Below, piece by piece: positions 16,524 to 24,716 of a DNA stretch of 64,000 nt (positions within the stretch are counted from its first letter, which is position 1; the number at the start of each line of letters is the position of its first letter). This DNA is from Minwuiaceae bacterium (lineage in GTDB: Bacteria > Pseudomonadota > Alphaproteobacteria > Minwuiales > Minwuiaceae). Where the stretch lies: positions 1 through 64,000 of the forward strand of contig JANQEE010000013.1 in NCBI GenBank assembly GCA_028278525.1. Direction: 5' to 3'. The notes beneath the pieces were generated by a model, which searched no databases, was not told the origin of the DNA, and was given only the letters and a program-made list of their open reading frames with translations. The position numbers and the translations under genes were made by a program.

Positions 16524-17660
16524 CTACATACCCGCACAGGCCAACTTCAGTCGCTCAATCACCCAATCCTGCTCGACTTGCGTCATTTTTGGAAAGATCG
16601 GCAGCGTAATCAGTTCGCGGGAGAGCTTTTCGGTAAGCGGCAATTCCCCGTCCTTCCATCCCAGATCCAAATAGGCCGGCTGGAGGTGGACCGGAGGATC
16701 GAAATGGACGCTGGCGCCGACGCCATGGGCCCGAAGGTCCATTACGATGCCGTTGCGCCGGTCCTCCGGCACCTCGATCGTGTACATCTGGTACACGTGT
16801 GTCGCATGCTCGTTGACGAAGGGGGCCTTTACCATCGGCAATTCCGAGCCGATAAATTCGTCGTATCGCGCCGCCAGACGTTGCCGGGCCGCATTCATCT
16901 CGTCCAGCCGCTGCATCTGATGAAACCCAATAGCGGCCAGCAAATTCGACATTCGCCAGTTGTGGCCCGGGATTTCCGCCGCGCGAAGCCACGGCCGCTC
17001 TTCCTTCTCGCGGGCAAGCGTTGTTGAGAAAACGCCGTGGCCCGACATGGCTTTGGCTCTGGCGGCAAAGTCGGCATCGTGACAGGTCAACATGCCCCCT
17101 TCGCCTGTCGTGACGTTCTTCGTTGGGAAAAACGAGAAGCAGCCGACACCGAAACTGCCGGCTTGGCGACCTTTCCAAGTGGCTCCCAACGTCTCCGCGC
17201 TGTCTTCGATCAGCAGCAAATTATGCCGCTCGCAGAGTTCGACAATGCCATCCATCTGGCACATCTGGCCGCCATAGTGGACGATGATGACAGCCTCCGT
17301 CCGTGGCGTGATATGAGCAGCGATATGCTCGGCCGTTACGTTACGGGATGCCGGATCCACTTCGCAGAGCACTGGCGTGGCGCCTGCCGTCACGATGCAA
17401 TTGGCCGTGGCGACCCAGGTGAAACTGGGAGCGATCACCTCGCCTTTTATGTTCGATACCTTCAGCGCCGCCTCGAGAGCAGACGTGCAGGAATTCATGG
17501 TAACGGCGCAAGGTACGGAGAGATGGCTGCAAAACGCGTCCTCGAACTTCTTGTTGTAAGGACCGTGAGCAAGCCAACCGCTTGAAAGCACTTCCTTTAC
17601 AGCAGCGAACTCTTCCTCGCCGATGTCAGGTACACAGAGTGGAACATCAATTTGCTTCAT
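16524..17660 (-). CDS. DegT/DnrJ/EryC1 sugar aminotransferase
   Basis: 378 residues, normal for the family. GWLAHGPYNKKFE, MNSCTSALEAAL, APSFTWVATANCIV and EDSAETLGA (Asp153) are typical, and the PLP lysine is Lys181 in FFPTKNVTTGEGGM. These enzymes transfer an amino group from glutamate to a nucleotide-linked keto sugar (WecE, ArnB, PseC types). The gene overlaps the GT2 gene by 14 bp. A GNAT acyltransferase and an NAD-dependent epimerase/dehydratase lie in the same operon, so the product is probably an N-acylated amino-deoxy sugar nucleotide. Which sugar cannot be told from this alone. Confidence 0.92.
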   Translation of the reverse strand: MKQIDVPLCVPDIGEEEFAAVKEVLSSGWLAHGPYNKKFEDAFCSHLSVPCAVTMNSCTSALEAALKVSNIKGEVIAPSFTWVATANCIVTAGATPVLCEVDPASRNVTAEHIAAHITPRTEAVIIVHYGGQMCQMDGIVELCERHNLLLIEDSAETLGATWKGRQAGSFGVGCFSFFPTKNVTTGEGGMLTCHDADFAARAKAMSGHGVFSTTLAREKEERPWLRAAEIPGHNWRMSNLLAAIGFHQMQRLDEMNAARQRLAARYDEFIGSELPMVKAPFVNEHATHVYQMYTIEVPEDRRNGIVMDLRAHGVGASVHFDPPVHLQPAYLDLGWKDGELPLTEKLSRELITLPIFPKMTQVEQDWVIERLKLACAGM

Positions 17661-18411
17661 CGATTCTCAGCACAGGATGGATTATTTCTCGAGAAGAGCC
17701 GTACCGACCGCGCCGTAATCGGAACAGGAACCGGAGCACCTCCGGAACGCCGAAAAACACCTTGAATATGGGATGGTATTTCGATGTGCCGAATTGCCGC
17801 TTCCCATGTCGGACCAGAACTTCCCTTATGTCCGTCGCGCCGCGCTCCATCGCAATCAAAGGCAAGTACCGATGGTCGTTCTTAAACAGAGGAACATCGC
17901 GAACAAATTCAGCTCTGAAGCAAACGAAACTGCCGCTGTTGCTATGCAGCGGTGAATTCAGCAGCATCAGGATCAGCAGGTCGTACATGATCGAGGCGAG
18001 TCTCAAGAACCTCGAATGCTGACGACACTCCCGCAGCCCAACCACAAGATCCGCGCCGTCATCTATCTTTTCGAAGAAGGCGGGCAGGTCCTCGGGGTGA
18101 TCCTGAAGGTCGGCGTCCATGCGAATAATGTACGCGCCTGTGCACTGCGGGAAGGCTTTCGCAAAAGCACCGGTCTGACCGCCTCGACGGTCCAGCCGAA
18201 GCAACTTGAAACGCGGATCGCCTGCGGTTAGATCGCTGAAAACTTGGGTGCTGGCATCCTCGCTACAGTCATCGACGACCAGCACTTCACACCGCCGGTC
18301 GGCCTTGTCCAACGCCGAAACCAGGCGGGGCAGCAGCACGCGCAGGCTTTCCGCCTCGTTACGGCAAGGGATAACAATTGAAATCGTCGCTTTGGAACTA
18401 TCTGCGCACAT
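17647..18411 (-). CDS. DPM/ArnC-like family 2 glycosyltransferase
   Basis: 254 residues. ISIVIPCRNEAESL at the N-terminus, VVDDCSEDAS, the metal-binding MDADLQDHPEDLP and late RQFGTSKYHP are the dolichol-phosphate-mannose-synthase pattern. The usual C-terminal membrane helices of ArnC are absent, as in the short soluble DPMS forms. The enzyme would load a sugar onto undecaprenyl phosphate at the inner face of the membrane. It overlaps its neighbours on both sides by 14 bp (aminotransferase downstream, acetyltransferase upstream), which fits co-translation in one pathway. Confidence 0.9.
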   Translation of the reverse strand: MCADSSKATISIVIPCRNEAESLRVLLPRLVSALDKADRRCEVLVVDDCSEDASTQVFSDLTAGDPRFKLLRLDRRGGQTGAFAKAFPQCTGAYIIRMDADLQDHPEDLPAFFEKIDDGADLVVGLRECRQHSRFLRLASIMYDLLILMLLNSPLHSNSGSFVCFRAEFVRDVPLFKNDHRYLPLIAMERGATDIREVLVRHGKRQFGTSKYHPIFKVFFGVPEVLRFLFRLRRGRYGSSREIIHPVLRIDEAN

Positions 18412-19207
18412 GACGGTGGTAGGTATACTGAACGGTGTTCAAACGAAACCCTTCCGCTTCATACAATCGCACAGCGTCATAGTTGTGGGCCTGGGTGCCG
18501 ACATCGGCAAACGCTCTGCCTAGATCTCGGCTATGGACCAGAAACTGACGAACCAAGGAGCGTCCAAGACCTTTACCACGCGACCTTTGCGCGACTGCAA
18601 TGAGGTCTAGCACACCCACCGTTGCTTTCGGAATCGATTTCCGCATGCAGCATACAAATCCGCAAACGCCGCTATCGTCGTCTGTGACGTAAACCGCTTC
18701 TGCTCTCCCAGAAACCGCGTTCTCCACCCAACGAGCACGAGATTCGTCGGCTGCTTCTTTCGGAATGCGGCTGTCGCAGTGCCATCGGCTGTGGCGGAAA
18801 GACTGGCCGGCCAATTCCCTGAGATCGTGCATGTCCCGACCGGCCGCTTCGCGCACGGCCATTTCCGGGGCGCGGACGTCTTTCAGCGAATGGCGCATGC
18901 TGAGATAGCATTCAACCAGATGGAACTGGGCGCTCTCGAAACACTCGCGCAGAGACAGGTCGTCACTGGTAATCCTACCGGAGAGCAGGCAGCCCACCGG
19001 CAGATCATCAATGAAACCCGACAGGGGCGTGGCGCAATCCACCTCGACGGGCCGGCGTCGGCTCAGAGCAATGACAGGGATCTTGAAGACATCGCTTTCA
19101 AACGGCCGTACTTCTGCGGCAAGTCCGACCTCCAGAAGGGCATCGGCATGTCGATTCAGGGCTTCGGCGATGTCGTCCCGCACCATCTCGGCCGCCCGGT
19201 CACTCAC
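18398..19207 (-). CDS. GNAT N-acyltransferase (WecD/FdtC-like)
   Basis: 269 residues. The C-terminal half is a GNAT fold with the acyl-CoA loop QRSRGKGLGRSL and AHNYDAVRLYEAEGFR, the usual end of the domain. The N-terminal half (about 1-120) is a less conserved region like that of WecD, which acetylates dTDP-fucosamine. The start is a GTG at 19207 that overlaps the upstream TAG stop by one base (TAGTG); a second GTG lies two codons in. Beside a DegT aminotransferase, it most likely acylates the new amino group of a nucleotide sugar. The acyl donor is not known. Confidence 0.82.
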   Translation of the reverse strand: MSDRAAEMVRDDIAEALNRHADALLEVGLAAEVRPFESDVFKIPVIALSRRRPVEVDCATPLSGFIDDLPVGCLLSGRITSDDLSLRECFESAQFHLVECYLSMRHSLKDVRAPEMAVREAAGRDMHDLRELAGQSFRHSRWHCDSRIPKEAADESRARWVENAVSGRAEAVYVTDDDSGVCGFVCCMRKSIPKATVGVLDLIAVAQRSRGKGLGRSLVRQFLVHSRDLGRAFADVGTQAHNYDAVRLYEAEGFRLNTVQYTYHRHVRR

Positions 19208-20214
19208 TACTTGTTGGATTGGGCGAGGTTTGGATTGTGCTCTCGTACGAATTCCACGTACTCGTCCACCCCTTGTTGGAGGGAGTAAGCCGGCTCATAG
19301 CCCATTAGCCGGCGCCCTTTCTCAATCGACAGAGTGCCGCGCTTTGGACGAAACGAGTCCCGCTCGACAATATCGTAGCTCAGATCGGGGAAATGCTTTT
19401 GAAGCGCTTCGACGTATTCAAGTAAAGTGTGCGCTTCACCGTGGGTGATATTGAAGGTCTCGCCGATTGCCGCTTCCGTTGTCGCTGCAAGAACGAACCC
19501 GTTGGCGACATCTTTAACATAGGTGAAATCCAAAGCCTCATCGGCCCCATGAATCGTAATTCTCTCCCCGAGAAAAGCCTTCTCGAGAAAAATCTGGCTC
19601 ACGCGGCGGTTCATATCGGTCGGGCCAAATACCGCGGAAGGCCGGACCACGGTGCATGGAATACCGTAGTAGCCGCAGAGACCACGGGTCACCACCTCCC
19701 CCGCCAGTTTCATCGTGCCGTAGATCTCTTTAGGCCGGGTTGGATGGTCCTCGGTGGCCGGATTCTCGACGAAATCTCCGTAAACCATTGAAGAGGAAGC
19801 GTAAACGAAACTCTTGGGTCGGTATTCCGACCGCCTGTTCAGATGTCCGAGAATGTCGAGGAGAATGCTTGTCGAATCAACACTGCCGACGCGCGCTTCC
19901 TCGGCGTTGAGGTTTTTCAGTTTCGCCAGGGGAAGCGCCGCCAGATGAAAAATATAGTCGGGACGATATTGTTCGACGATCTCGAGAATGACGCTGAAGT
20001 GCCCTGTTTCGCCGCGTTCGACGACGACCCGATCGCTGATGCCGTCCAGCCTGAGCTTCCGATAATCCGTGAAGGTGGCGGATGTCGACGACGTATAACG
20101 GCCGAAATGATCCAGGCAGACGACTTTGTCGACAAGATCTTGTTCAACCAGCCTTCGCGCAATAAAAGACCCAATAAGGCCAAGCCCGCCAGTGATCAAT
20201 GCAGTTGTCGTCAT
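19207..20214 (-). CDS. NAD-dependent epimerase/dehydratase
   Basis: 335 residues. An extended short-chain dehydrogenase fold is indicated by TGGLGLIGSF (8-17), YASSSMVYGD (Ser near 141) and the catalytic YGTMK (Tyr165, Lys169). PSAVFGPTD and DFTYVKDVANG are typical of sugar-nucleotide epimerases. It acts on a nucleotide sugar, but the sequence does not distinguish epimerase from 4,6-dehydratase or reductase. It is the first gene of the seven-gene minus-strand operon and probably provides the keto or epimerised sugar for the DegT aminotransferase. Confidence 0.9.
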   Translation of the reverse strand: MTTTALITGGLGLIGSFIARRLVEQDLVDKVVCLDHFGRYTSSTSATFTDYRKLRLDGISDRVVVERGETGHFSVILEIVEQYRPDYIFHLAALPLAKLKNLNAEEARVGSVDSTSILLDILGHLNRRSEYRPKSFVYASSSMVYGDFVENPATEDHPTRPKEIYGTMKLAGEVVTRGLCGYYGIPCTVVRPSAVFGPTDMNRRVSQIFLEKAFLGERITIHGADEALDFTYVKDVANGFVLAATTEAAIGETFNITHGEAHTLLEYVEALQKHFPDLSYDIVERDSFRPKRGTLSIEKGRRLMGYEPAYSLQQGVDEYVEFVREHNPNLAQSNK

Positions 20215-20707
20215 ACCCGTCGTCTCACCCTTAACAATCGCCCGAAAATCACCCCAAAAGGCACTCCATCAAGCCTGCTTGGGAATGCCGGCGGGACCCG
20301 TTGGCTCCGCCAGCCCACGCATTTTCACCGATTTGCGACGAATCCTTCGGAAATAGCCTGCCCATATTTCCCGACTGCAACACAATGTCCACCAGAAACT
20401 TGCTCGAAAGGACCAACCAACGCCTGTGAACCGATGCTTATTCGGGCCGTGTCGGGCAGCGGACGCGATGTGTCGGCGACGACGAAAAGTCAGTCCGCAG
20501 GATAATGTTTGACCCGGGCACGATCACAACCGCGCCCTCCACACCCGAGAGCCTATTCGACTTTGACGCAAAAAGCCGTTTGGAAGGTTGAACCAGCCGG
20601 GTAAAAGTGGTGGCTTAGCTCAGTTCGACGGCCCCGCCACGGCACTATGGTTCCATCATAATAGTGAGTTCGCATTCCACCAGGCTGCCAGGAGGTAAGT
20701 GACTCGC
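20215..20707. promoter_or_regulatory. divergent control region between two glycan operons
   Basis: A gene-free stretch of nearly 500 bp between the first gene of the minus-strand amino-sugar operon and the first gene of the plus-strand polymer operon. It must contain promoters for both. I could not pick a convincing -35/-10 pair. The right end has a strong ribosome site, AGGAGGT at 20690-20696. No large inverted repeat or coding remnant was seen. Confidence 0.5.
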
Positions 20708-21943
20708 GTGGCCGATACCAAGTCATCGACAAAATCTATCATATTTATCAATCGGGTATATCCGCCGGACAACGGCGCCACAGGTCAGTTGCTGGCGGAG
20801 TTGGCCGCGGAGTTGAGCGGCCTGGGCTGGCGGATCACGGTTATCGCGGCGCGCACGGCGCCCGGGGAAACCGAAAACGCATCGGACGCCAAGGTGGATG
20901 TCAGGCGCGTCTCGGCCCTGCCGTTTACCCGCAGAAGCCATTGGCGGCGCGCGCTGAGCTACCTGAGCCTTTATCCGGCACTGTTATGGCAGGGCTGGCG
21001 GAGTCCGCCAGCCGACATCATCGTAACGCTGACGGATCCACCGCTGTCGGCTGCGTTGGGGCCGGTCTTGAAATGGACCACAGGCGCCCGCCTCGTACAT
21101 TGGGCGCAAGACATTTACCCCGAACTGGCCGAGGAACTTGGCGTATTGACCCCGAGCGGATTGCTGGCCGGCGTCCTGCGCCGGGTGTCGAATTGGGCGC
21201 TCCGACGCCACGATGGGATCATCGTCATCGGCGAATGCATGCAGCGGCGATTCGATAACCGGGGCGCCGCAATGCGAAACGTGCCGGTCCGTATCGTTCC
21301 CAACTGGGTCAACAGCCGCACGGTCCGGCCGAGCCTGCCGGAGAACAACCCGTTTCGGACGGAACACGGACTTCAGGACCGCTTCGTCGTCATGTACTCG
21401 GGCAATCTGGGCCTGGCGCACCCCTTCGAAACCATTATCGATGCAGCGGAGATCCTGGCCGAAACCCTTCCTCAGGCGGTGTTGCTTTTTGTCGGCGAAG
21501 GACCGCGCCTGCCATGGGTTAAGCAAACCGTCTCCGACCGAGCGTTGAGAAACGTTAAATTTCTTCCGTTTCAACCCAAGGCCCGGCTTGGCGAAAGCCT
21601 GAGCGCCGCGGATCTGCATCTCGTTTCCATGCATCACCGTCTTTGCGGACTGGTGGTACCGAGCAAGGTTTACGGAATCCTTGCGGCCGGCCGGCCGTGT
21701 TTGTTTCTCGGTCCGGCCGACAGCACCGCCGCTCGCGTCATCGTCGAACACGGTAGCGGGGACGTCCTTGAGAGATCCGATGGCGTGCTGCTCGCCGCGC
21801 GCATCCAAGAGTGGTTCGATGATGAAACGCGACGGATCTCAGCCGGCTTGGCTGCCCGCAGGGCCGCCGAGGCATGGAGTGTGGAACAGGCGGCTGACGC
21901 CTTTTCCACGGTGCTGGATGCCACCGTTTTGCCGGAGGCCTGA
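20708..21943 (+). CDS. family 4 glycosyltransferase (WbuB/WcaI-like)
   Basis: 411 residues from the GTG at 20708, which lies 11 nt after AGGAGGT; a GTG at 20699 is too close to that site. The N-terminal FINRVYPPDNGATGQLLAE, the WAQDIYPELAEELG motif, FVGEGPR, and the donor-binding VVPSKVYGILAAGRPCLFL fit the WbuB/WcaI branch of GT-B enzymes. Such enzymes add a fucosamine-type or fucose residue to a lipid-linked unit in the cytoplasm. It is the first gene of the plus-strand block leading into wzz, wzy and wzx. The sugar it uses is not known. Confidence 0.9.
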   Translation: MADTKSSTKSIIFINRVYPPDNGATGQLLAELAAELSGLGWRITVIAARTAPGETENASDAKVDVRRVSALPFTRRSHWRRALSYLSLYPALLWQGWRSPPADIIVTLTDPPLSAALGPVLKWTTGARLVHWAQDIYPELAEELGVLTPSGLLAGVLRRVSNWALRRHDGIIVIGECMQRRFDNRGAAMRNVPVRIVPNWVNSRTVRPSLPENNPFRTEHGLQDRFVVMYSGNLGLAHPFETIIDAAEILAETLPQAVLLFVGEGPRLPWVKQTVSDRALRNVKFLPFQPKARLGESLSAADLHLVSMHHRLCGLVVPSKVYGILAAGRPCLFLGPADSTAARVIVEHGSGDVLERSDGVLLAARIQEWFDDETRRISAGLAARRAAEAWSVEQAADAFSTVLDATVLPEA

Positions 21944-22079
21944 CGAAGCCAAGATGGCGGTCCCATGGTGCCCTTGCATGAAAGACCATCATTTCAGGTG
22001 TCCATCGAGCTTTCCCAAAGCCGCAGGTCGTGTTAACGATGCGCGATCGTCGCGGCGATAGCCAACTGCTGGAACGACT

Positions 22080-23126
22080 ATGTCAATCGAAACACGGAAG
22101 TCGGTAGACGAGACGGAACGTGAGGCCGAACAGGCGGCCGACGACGCGCCGGTGCCAAGACATGAGCAGCCGTCCGGGTTAAAGGCCAAGGATACGGCAC
22201 TCAACTACGTCTTCGCGATTTCTGAAGAATCGACGGCCCGCGAACTGACGCTCCAGGAATTCATCAGCCTTCTCTGGCGATCGAAGTGGATCATACTGGT
22301 CGTTCTCTTACTGACAGTGGCCTTAACGGCATATCAGCTAAAAAAAGCAACTCCGAAATACACCGCTTCCATGGTCATAGCGCCACTAGAGGACGAGACC
22401 GGCCGGTCCGGCGCAGGCGGTGTGAACGCCCTCGGCCAGATCATCGGCATTCAGATTCAATCCGGCGCCGCGGCAACCAAGTACGAAAAATTCAAGGAGA
22501 TGATGGGCTCGGTCGCGACGGCTGAGGCACTCATCCAACAAGGCGACTGGCTGAAGAAAGTATACAAAGGCGCATGGGACGAAGAGCGGCAAGAGTGGAT
22601 CAAGCCGCAAGGATTATCCTCCCGCGTGCGCTTCGCGCTCAGCGAATTTTTCGGCCAAGAAGCATGGGCCCCACCATCCGCCGTCAACCTGGCCGGGTAC
22701 CTTCGCGGGTCGCTGCTTCTGGCTGCTGCCGAGGAAGCGCCGGATATCGTCAAAGTAAGCTTCGACCATCCAGATCCTGAGCTAGCCGGCAGCCTCCTCT
22801 CTGACGTTTACCAAGTAACGGACGACATACTACGTCGGGACAAGGCAGTTTCCACGAGCGCCAACATAGAATATCTGAACGACAAAATCAGCAATGTGTC
22901 CGTTGCGAGCTATCGGCTGGTGCTGCTTGAACTATTGGCGCAACAGGAAACCACCCAGATGCTGATTCAGACGGACGCGCCGTTCGCGGCCAAGGTTCTG
23001 GATCCGGTTCATGTCTCGAGCCTGCCGACCTCGCCCAAGATTACATTGTGGCTCGCAGTCGGCGTAATCGCCGGGTTACTTCTGGGATTGTCTGTCGCCC
23101 TGGTGATCCACATGGGGCGAACCTAG
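22080..23126 (+). CDS. wzz: Wzz-type polysaccharide chain-length regulator
   Basis: 348 residues. Cytoplasmic 1 to about 68 contains the Wzz entry ELTLQEFISLLWRSKW, followed by helix 1 (about 71-87), a periplasmic domain, and helix 2 near 321-343 (ITLWLAVGVIAGLLLGLSVAL) preceded by a Pro-rich PTSPK. No Walker motifs or tyrosine-rich tail follow, so it lacks the autokinase domain of Wzc and is a PCP-1-like or kinase-less PCP-2 protein. It controls the length of the polymer made by Wzy. It is longer and more divergent than enterobacterial Wzz. Confidence 0.88.
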   Translation: MSIETRKSVDETEREAEQAADDAPVPRHEQPSGLKAKDTALNYVFAISEESTARELTLQEFISLLWRSKWIILVVLLLTVALTAYQLKKATPKYTASMVIAPLEDETGRSGAGGVNALGQIIGIQIQSGAAATKYEKFKEMMGSVATAEALIQQGDWLKKVYKGAWDEERQEWIKPQGLSSRVRFALSEFFGQEAWAPPSAVNLAGYLRGSLLLAAAEEAPDIVKVSFDHPDPELAGSLLSDVYQVTDDILRRDKAVSTSANIEYLNDKISNVSVASYRLVLLELLAQQETTQMLIQTDAPFAAKVLDPVHVSSLPTSPKITLWLAVGVIAGLLLGLSVALVIHMGRT

Positions 23127-23191
23127 GCGGACGATGGAGCCGGGACATCGGTGTAAATCCGTGAAACGAAGCTAGCTGAGAGACCCGTGCT

Positions 23192-24496
23192 TTGACAGCG
23201 GACCTTGAGACATACCGCGCCGCCCGCGAAGCTCCTCGGTCTCTACTCACGTTGGTCCGGCCGGACGCGGTAGTCGCGCTCTACATCGCACTGTTGCTAA
23301 CATTCTGGATTAATTACCCGCTTGTTGCCGTGGTGCGGGTAACGGACCTCGTTATCTTAGGAGCCGCAACAATCTGGCTTTTACGCGGACGACTGCGCGT
23401 CGGTGTGCCAGGACTCCTAATACTGTGTTTTTTCGCGATTTACTTCTGCAGCCTGATAGCCGGCCCGCTGATTTACGAAAAAATCAACATACTCAGGATT
23501 GTCTTTGTATATAAGTATGCCGTACCATTTATTCTTCTGGCGATTTTTCTAAGGCATAAGATATTTGCCCATCAGCTGGATATGTTGATCCGGCTGAATA
23601 TTTTGATCTTTCTTGTCCTTTCCGTTTTCGTTTACGTGCATATCGCCGTCCACCTATTCACCTCTATTTCATTGCCGTGGCGTCCCAGTTTCCCGCTGAC
23701 CAAATTGGATGAAGGCGAATCGACCGACTCACACCTTTACAGCGCCTATCTTGCAAATGGGTTGGTTTTCCTAGTTCTGGCGCAGTACTACAAACTCGTG
23801 CGCTTCCGGCTGGTCACGATCCTCGGCATCACCGCCGTCTGCGTCGGCGCGCTGTTTCTCACCGGATCGCGCAACGGCATCCTGTCGTTTGCCGTCACAA
23901 TGGTCATTTTTTTCGTCATCGCTACGGTGGCCAGAGGATCCCGCGGCGAGGCGTTTATCCGCCCTTCTCACGTCCTTGTTGGCCTCTGTGGCTCGGCGGC
24001 CTTGATGTCCGTCTTGCTGTTCTTCGCCGATACCATTCAATTGGGAGAAACGATCGACGCGCTGATATTACGCATTGTTGAGATCGACCTGAATGACCAT
24101 AGCTTTATTGCCCGTGTGGACAAATTGATATCGGCGTTCACCGAAGTGGTGGACCAGGGGCCTGTCGTTATCGGAATAGGCATGCTTGCCGCAGAAATAA
24201 CATGGTATGATTCCTCGATTGCCTCGCTTCTCCTGGTCGGCGGCATATTTGGCCTGATCCTTTTCTGTGTGGCCATTATGGTGTTTGTCGCCAATCTCAG
24301 CCGAGTAGCGCGGCAAAATCAAAGGAACGGCGAATTCATGATGGTCGTCATGCTGATTATCAACTACGTGATAGCGAACCTGATAACCGAGTTTTTTTTG
24401 GTAACGCGCAGTGTTGTGCCGTTTGTTGTCAATCTTTGCCTGATCGTAAATCTGATCTACGTTCCGAGGATGCAGCTCAGCCAAAAAGCATCTTAG
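23192..24496 (+). CDS. wzy: O-antigen/capsule polymerase (Wzy-like)
   Basis: 434 residues, strongly hydrophobic with about 11 membrane helices. A large periplasmic loop lies near 160-190, and FLTGSRNGILSF resembles the Wzy/O-antigen ligase SR-containing motif. Position between Wzz and Wzx supports the polymerase role; ligases look similar but usually lie elsewhere. The start is a TTG at 23192 with only a weak purine stretch upstream. Many AT-rich codons compared with flanking housekeeping genes suggest a horizontally acquired segment. Confidence 0.78.
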   Translation: MTADLETYRAAREAPRSLLTLVRPDAVVALYIALLLTFWINYPLVAVVRVTDLVILGAATIWLLRGRLRVGVPGLLILCFFAIYFCSLIAGPLIYEKINILRIVFVYKYAVPFILLAIFLRHKIFAHQLDMLIRLNILIFLVLSVFVYVHIAVHLFTSISLPWRPSFPLTKLDEGESTDSHLYSAYLANGLVFLVLAQYYKLVRFRLVTILGITAVCVGALFLTGSRNGILSFAVTMVIFFVIATVARGSRGEAFIRPSHVLVGLCGSAALMSVLLFFADTIQLGETIDALILRIVEIDLNDHSFIARVDKLISAFTEVVDQGPVVIGIGMLAAEITWYDSSIASLLLVGGIFGLILFCVAIMVFVANLSRVARQNQRNGEFMMVVMLIINYVIANLITEFFLVTRSVVPFVVNLCLIVNLIYVPRMQLSQKAS

Positions 24497-24716
24497 TCCA
24501 ACATCAGCTTAAGCTTTCCGAGTGGATCCTTGGATAGTGAAAACCCCATCTGATCTGCGACATTTCCGTGCGCCAATCCGAAACAAAGGAATTAGCCAGC
24601 CTTGTTCGTTCGCCTTTCTTGGAGACGTATTCTCCTCTGGTCGACAAAGCTGGCTTCAGAACAACTGCAACGTGGCCTGATGGTCAAAACCCGCCCATCA
24701 AGCTCACGACATAGTC

